From assembly GCA_032622095.1 (NCBI GenBank), contig CP136062.1, positions 225,694,578 through 225,758,577 of the forward strand: a DNA stretch of 64,000 nucleotides, given 5' to 3'. Below are positions 57,501 to 64,000 of this stretch, piece by piece (positions within the stretch are counted from its first letter, which is position 1; each line of letters begins with the position of its first letter). Under the pieces are notes generated by a model. That model saw nothing but the letters and a program-made list of their open reading frames with translations. It was not told the DNA's origin and searched no databases. The DNA is from Siphonodentalium dalli. Lineage: Eukaryota > Mollusca > Scaphopoda > Gadilida > Siphonodentaliidae. The translations under genes were made by a program, and so were the position numbers.

Positions 57501-60500
57501 CGCCATTCTATTTGATATCACCCTATCGGAGTGTTTCACATCACTTTAAGATTATTCCCCATTCTATTTGATATCACCCTATCGGAGTGTTTCACATCAC
57601 TTTAAGATTATTCGCCATTCTATTTGATATCATCCTATCGGAGTGTTTCACATCACTTTAAGATTATTCTCCATTCTATTTGATATCACCCTATCGGAGT
57701 GTTTCACATCACTTTAAGATTATTCGCCATTCTATTTGATATCACCCTATCGGAGTGTTTCACATCACTTTAAGATTATTCACCATTCTATTTGATATCA
57801 CCCTATCGGAGTGTTTCACATCACTTTAAGATTATTCTCCATTCTATTTGATATCACCCTATCGGAGTGTTTCACATCACTTTAAGATTATTCGCCATTC
57901 TATTTGATATCACCCTATCGGAGGGTTTCACATCACTTTAAGATTATTCTCCATTCTATTTGATATCACCCTATCGGAGTGTTTCACATCACTTTAAGAT
58001 TATTCCCCATTCTATTTGATATCACCCTATCGGAGTGTTTCACATCACTTTAAGATTATTCGCCATTCTATTTGATATCACCCTATCGGAGTGTTTCACA
58101 TCACTTTAAGATTATTCCCCATTCTATTTGATATCACCCTATCAGAGTGTTTCACATCACTTTAAGATTATTCGCCATTCTATTTGATATCACCCTGTCG
58201 GAGTGTTTCACATCACTTTAAGATTATTCCCCATTCTATTTGATATCACCCTATCGAGTGTTCCACATCACTTTAAGATTATTCTCCATTCTATTTGATA
58301 TCACCCTGTCGGAGTGTTTCACATCACTTTAAGATTATTCTCCATTCTATTTGATATCACCCTACCAGAGTGTTTCACATCACTTTAAGATTATTCACCA
58401 TTCTATTTGATATCACCCTGTCGGAGTGTTTCACATCACTTTAAGATTATTCTCCATTCTATTTGATATCACCCTATCGGAGTGTTTCACATCACTTTAA
58501 GATTATTCACCATTTATTTGATCACCCTGTCGGAGTGTTTCACATCACTTTAAGATTATTCGCCATTCTATTTCATATCACCCTATCGGAGTGTTTCACA
58601 TCACTTTAAGATTATTCTCCATTCTATTTGATCACCCTATCGGAGTGTTTCACATCACTTTAAGATTATTCGCCATTCTATTTGATATCACCCTATCGGA
58701 GTGTTTCACATCACTTTAAGATTATTCGCCATTCTATTTGATATCACCCTGTCGGAGTGTTTCACATCACTTTAAGATTATTCTCCATTCTATTTGATAT
58801 CACCCTATAGGAGTGTTTCACATCACTTTAAGATTATTCTCCATTCTATTTCATATCACCCTGTCGGAGTGTTTCACATCACTTTAAGATTATTCGCCAT
58901 TCTATTTGATATCACCCTATCGGAGTGTTTCACATCACTTTAAGATTATTCCCCATTCTATTTGATATCACCCTATCGGAGTGTTTCACATCACTTTAAG
59001 ATTATTCGCCATTCTATTTGATATCACCCTATCGGAGTGTTTCACATCACTTTAAGATTATTCGCCATTCTATTTGATATCACCATATCGGAGTGTTTCA
59101 CATCACTTTAAGATTATTCCCCATTCTATTTGATATCACCCTATCGGAGTGTTTCACATCACTTTAAGATTATTTACCATTCTATTTGATATCACCATAT
59201 CGGAGTGTTTCACATCACTTTAAGATTATTCGCCATTCTATTTGATATCACCCTATCGGAGTGTTTCACATCACTTTAAGATTATTCCCCATTCTATTTG
59301 ATATCACCCTATCGGAGTGTTTCACATCACTTTAAGATTATTCTCCATTCTATTTGATATCACCCTATCGGAGTGTTTCACATCACTTTAAGATTATTCG
59401 CCATTCTATTTGATATCACCCTATCGGAGTGTTTCACATCACTTTAAGATTATTCGCCATTCTATTTGATATCACCCTATAGGAGTGTTTCACATCACTT
59501 TAAGATTATTCCCCATTCTATTTGATATCACCCTATCGGATTGTTTCACATCACTTTAAGATTATTCTCCATTCAATTTGATATCACCCTATCGGAGTGT
59601 TTCACATCACTTTAAGATTATTCGCCATTCTGTTTGATATCACCCTATCGGAGTGTTTCACATCACTTTAAGATTATTCTCCATTCTATTTGATAACACC
59701 CTGTCGGAGTGTTTCACATCACTTTAAGATTATTCGCCATTCTATTTGATATCACCCTATCGGAGTGTTTCACATCACTTTAAGATTATTCTCCATTCTA
59801 TTTGATATCACCCTATCGGAGTGTTTCACATCACTTTAACATTATTCGCCATTCTATTTGATATCACCCTACCGGAGTGTTTCACATCACTTTAAGATTA
59901 TTCGCCATTCTATCTGATCACCCTATCGAGTGTTCCACATCACTTTAAGATTATTCTCCATTCTATTTGATCACCCTATCGAGTGTTCCACATCACTTTA
60001 AGATTATTCGCCATTCTATTTGATATCACCCTATGGGAGTGTTTCACATCACTTTAAGATTATTCGCCATTCTATTTGATATCACCCTATGGGAGTGTTT
60101 CACATCACTTTAAGATTATTCCCCATTCTATTTGATATCACCCTATCGGAGTGTTTCACATCACTTTAAGATTATTCGCCATTCTATTTGATATCACCCT
60201 ATCGGAGTGTTTCACATCACTTTAAGATAATTCTCCATTCTATTTGATCACCATATCGGAGTGTTTCACATCACTTTAAGATTATTCGCCATTCTATTTG
60301 ATATCACCCTATCGGAGTGTTTCACATCACTTTAAGATTATTCTCCATTCTATTTGATCACCATATCGGAGTGTTTCACATCACTTTAAGATTATTCTCC
60401 ATTCTATTTGATATCACCCTATCGGAGTGTTTCACATCACTTTAAGATTATTCCCCATTCTATTTGATATCACCCTATCGGAGTGTTTCACATCACTTTA

Positions 60501-63500
60501 AGATTATTCGCCATTCTATTTGATATCACCCTATCGGAGTGTTGCACATCACTTTAAGATTATTCTCCATTCTATTTAATATCACCCTATCGGAGTGTTT
60601 CACATCACTTTAAGATTATTCTCCATTCTATTTGATATCACCCTATCGGAGTGTTTCACATCATTTTAAGATTATTCCCCATTCTATTTGATATCACCCT
60701 ATCAGAGTGTTTCACATCACTTTAAGATTATTCTCCATTCTATTTGATATCACCCTATCGGAGTGTTTCACATCACTTTAAGATTATTCCCCAATCTATT
60801 TGATATCACCCTATCGGAGTGTTCCACATCACTTTAAGATTATTCCCCATTCTATTTGATATCACCCTATCGGAGTGTTTCACATCACTTTAAGATTATT
60901 CCCCATTCTATTTGATATCACCCTATCGGAGTGTTTCACATCACTTTAAGATTATTCGCCATTCTATTTGATATCACCCTATCGGAGTGTTGCACATCAC
61001 TTTAAGATTATTCCCCAATCTATTTGATATCACCCTATCGGAGTGTTCCACATCACTTTAAGATTATTCCCCATTTCTATTTGATATCACCCTATCGGAG
61101 TGTTTCACATCACTTTAAGATTATTCCCCATTTCTATTTGATATCACCCTATCGGAGTGTTTCACATCACTTTAAGATTATTCGCCATTCTATTTGATAT
61201 CACCCTATCGGAGTGTTTCACATCACTTTAAGATTATTCCCCATTCTATTTGATATCACCCTATCAGAGTGTTTCACATCACTTTAAGATTATTCCCCAT
61301 TCTATTTGATATCACCCTATCGGAGTGTTTCACATCACTTTAAGATTATTCGCCATTCTATCTGATCACCCTATCGTAGTGTTTCACATCACTTTAAGAT
61401 TATTCGCCATTCTATTTGATATCACCATGTCGGAGTGTTTCACATCACTTTAAGATTATTTACCATTTCTATTTGATCACCCTATCGGAGTGTTTCACAT
61501 CACTTTAAGATTATTCGCCATTCTATTTGATCACCCTATCGGAGTGTTTCACATCACTTTAAGATTATTCTCCATTCTATTTGATATCACCCTATCGGAG
61601 TGTTTCACATCACTTTAAGATTATTCCCCATTCTATTTGATCACTCTATCGGAGTGTTTCACATCACTTTAAGATTATTCTCCATTCTATTTGATATCAC
61701 CCTATCGGAGTGTTTCACATCACTTTAAGATTATTCGCCATTCTATTTGATATCACCCTGTCGGAGTGTTTCACATCACTTTAAGATTATTCCCCATTCT
61801 ATTTGATATCACCATATCGGAGTGTTTCACATCACTTTAAGATTATTCCCCATTCTATTTCATATCACCCTATCGGAGTGTTTCACATCACTTTAAGATT
61901 ATTCCCCATTCTATTTCAAATCACCCTATCGGAGTGTTTCACATCACTTTAAGATTATTCCCCATTCTATTTGATATCACCCTATCGGAGTGTTTCACAT
62001 CACTTTAAGATTATTTACCATTTCTATCTGATCACCCTATCGGAGTGTTTCACATCACTTTAAGATTATTCCCCATTCTATTTGATATCACCCTATCAGA
62101 GTGTTTCACATCACTTTAAGATTATTCCCCATTCTATTTGATATCACCCTATCGGAGTGTTTCACATCACTTTAAGATTATTCCCCATTCTATTTGATCA
62201 CCCTATCGGAGTGTTTCACATCACTTTAAGATTATTCGCCATTCTATTTGATATCACCCTAACGGAGTGTTTCACATCACTTTAAGATTATTCCCCATTC
62301 TATTTGATATCACCCTATCGGAGTGTTTCACATCACTTTAAGATTATTCCCCATTCTATTTGATATCACCATATCGGAGTGTTTCACATCACTTTAAGAT
62401 TATTCCCCATTCTATTTGATATCACCATATCGGAGTGTTTCACATCACTTTAAGATTATTCCCCATTTCTATTTGATATCACCCTATCGGAGTGTTTCAC
62501 ATCACTTTAAGATTATTCCCCATTTCTATTTGATATCACCCTATCGGAGTGTTTCACATCACTTTAAGATTATTCGCCATTCTATTTGATATCACCCTAT
62601 CGGAGTGTTTCACATCACTTTAAGATTATTCCCCATTCTATTTGATATCACCCTATCAGAGTGTTTCACATCACTTTAAGATTATTCCCCATTCTATTTG
62701 ATATCACCCTATCGGAGTGTTTCACATCACTTTAAGATTATTCGCCATTCTATCTGATCACCCTATCGTAGTGTTTCACATCACTTTAAGATTATTCGCC
62801 ATTCTATTTGATATCACCATGTCGGAGTGTTTCACATCACTTTAAGATTATTTACCATTTCTATTTGATCACCCTATCGGAGTGTTTCACATCACTTTAA
62901 GATTATTCTCCATTCTATTTGATATCACCCTATCGGAGTGTTTCACATCACTTTAAGATTATTCTCCATTCTATTTGATATCACCCTATCGGAGTGTTTC
63001 ACATCACTTTAAGATTATTCCCCATTCTATTTTATATCACCCTATCGGAGTGTTTCACATCACTTTAAGATTATTCCCCATTCTATTTGATATCACCCTA
63101 TCGGAGTGTTTCACATCACTTTAAGATTATTCTCCATTCTATTTTATATCACCCTATCGGAGTGTTTCACATCACTTTAAGATTATTCCCCATTCTATTT
63201 GATCACCCTATCGGAGTGTTTCACATCACTTTAAGATTATTCGCCATTCTATTTGATATCACCCTATCGGAGTGTTTCACATCACTTTAAGATTATTCTC
63301 CATTCTATTTGATATCACCCTATCGGAGTGTTTCACATCACTTTAAGATTATTCACCATTCTATTTGATATCACCCTATCGGAGTGTTTCACATCACTTT
63401 AAGATTATTCCACATTCTATTTGATATCACCCTATCGGAGTGTTCCACATCACTTTAAGATTATTCTCCATTCTATTTGATATCACCCTATCGGAGTGTT

Positions 63501-64000
63501 TCACATCACTTTAAGATTATTCGCCATTCTATTTGATATCACCCTATCGGAGTGTTTCACATCACTTTAAGATTATTCCACATTCTATTTGATATCACCC
63601 TATCGGAGTGTTTCACATCACTTTAAGATTATTCTCCATTCTATTTGATCATCCTATCGGAGTGTTTCACATCACTTTAAGATTATTCCCCATTCTATTT
63701 GATATCACCCTATCGGAGAGTTTCACATCACTTTAAGATTATTCGCCATTCTATTTGATCACCCTGTCGGAGTGTTTCACATCACTTTAAGATTATTTGA
63801 CCATTCTATTTGATATCACCCTATCGGAGTGTTTCACATCACTTTAAGATTATTCCCCATTCTATTTGATCACCCTATCAGAGTGTTTCACATCACTTTA
63901 AGATTATTCCACATTCTATTTGATATCACCCTATCGGAGTGTTTCACATCACTTTAAGATTATTCTCCATTCTATTTGATATCACCCTATCGGAGTGTTT
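42594..64000. repeat. 56-bp satellite array, about 380 monomers, open at the right edge
   Basis: The monomer runs TAAGATTATTCTCCATTCTA, TTTGATATCACCCTATCGGA, GTGTTTCACATCACTT. Most units are 56 bp; a minority are 54 bp, with GATC instead of GATATC. The main variable site is CTCC/CGCC/CCCC after GATTATT. Other variants (CCATATCGG, CCTGTCGG, ATCATCC, GTTGCAC) are shared among distant units. The first units near 42600-42720 are the most diverged, as expected at an array edge. No other sequence interrupts the array. Open frames inside come from the repeat, since 56 is not a multiple of three. Confidence 0.97.

Noticed and set aside
42594-64000. CRISPR-like array
   Set aside because: There are no distinct spacers between repeats; units are head-to-tail copies of one 56-bp monomer in eukaryotic DNA.

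Overview
The window is AT-rich, repeat-laden animal DNA with no bacterial features: no operons, no ribosome-binding sites and no long real ORFs. It appears to be the inside of one eukaryotic gene read on the minus strand. The only confident host coding sequence is a tandem array of short exons whose translations end in the motif H(V/I)RK(Y/F/H)FPETW(I/M/L)W. That motif marks the end of the bait or hypervariable region in the alpha-2-macroglobulin/thioester-containing protein (A2M/TEP) family. The repeat content and the known use of alternative TEP exons in bivalves suggest a marine invertebrate, probably a mollusc or another lophotrochozoan. That is inference, and the species cannot be read from the sequence.

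Layout in transcription order (right to left): 42.59-64.0 kb is a satellite of 56-bp monomers that runs off the window edge. 41.3-41.6 kb holds a RecQ-helicase-like fragment. 35.75-3.43 kb holds 18 cassette exons, named V1 to V18 here: 15 intact, one with an open frame but a destroyed splice acceptor (V7), and two decayed (V13, V15). Neither the constitutive exon upstream nor the one downstream of the array was found, so the gene, and possibly the array, continues outside the window.

Every intact cassette has a length of 3n+1, starts with two bases of a split codon and ends with two bases of another. The cassettes are therefore interchangeable, and including exactly one keeps the frame while skipping or including two breaks it. 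The conserved half (FPETW) is nearly constant. The other half varies strongly in length and charge, as expected for an interchangeable protease bait or recognition segment of a secreted immune protein.

The introns are packed with mobile DNA: several palindromic TTAA-flanked MITE families (piggyBac-like ends), a mariner-like palindromic MITE, a larger nested palindromic family, hAT-type elements with 8-bp target duplications, a 2-kb foldback with a 9-bp target duplication, and about a dozen unrelated minisatellites. Insertions lie within a few bases of some splice sites. Blocks of intron sequence are duplicated together with the exons, recording how the array grew. A single monomer of the 21-kb satellite occurs inside a dispersed repeat at 6.1 kb, and the head of the same repeat borders the satellite at 42.5 kb, which suggests where the satellite came from.

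Nearly all other ORFs are repeat-derived and are not annotated as genes.
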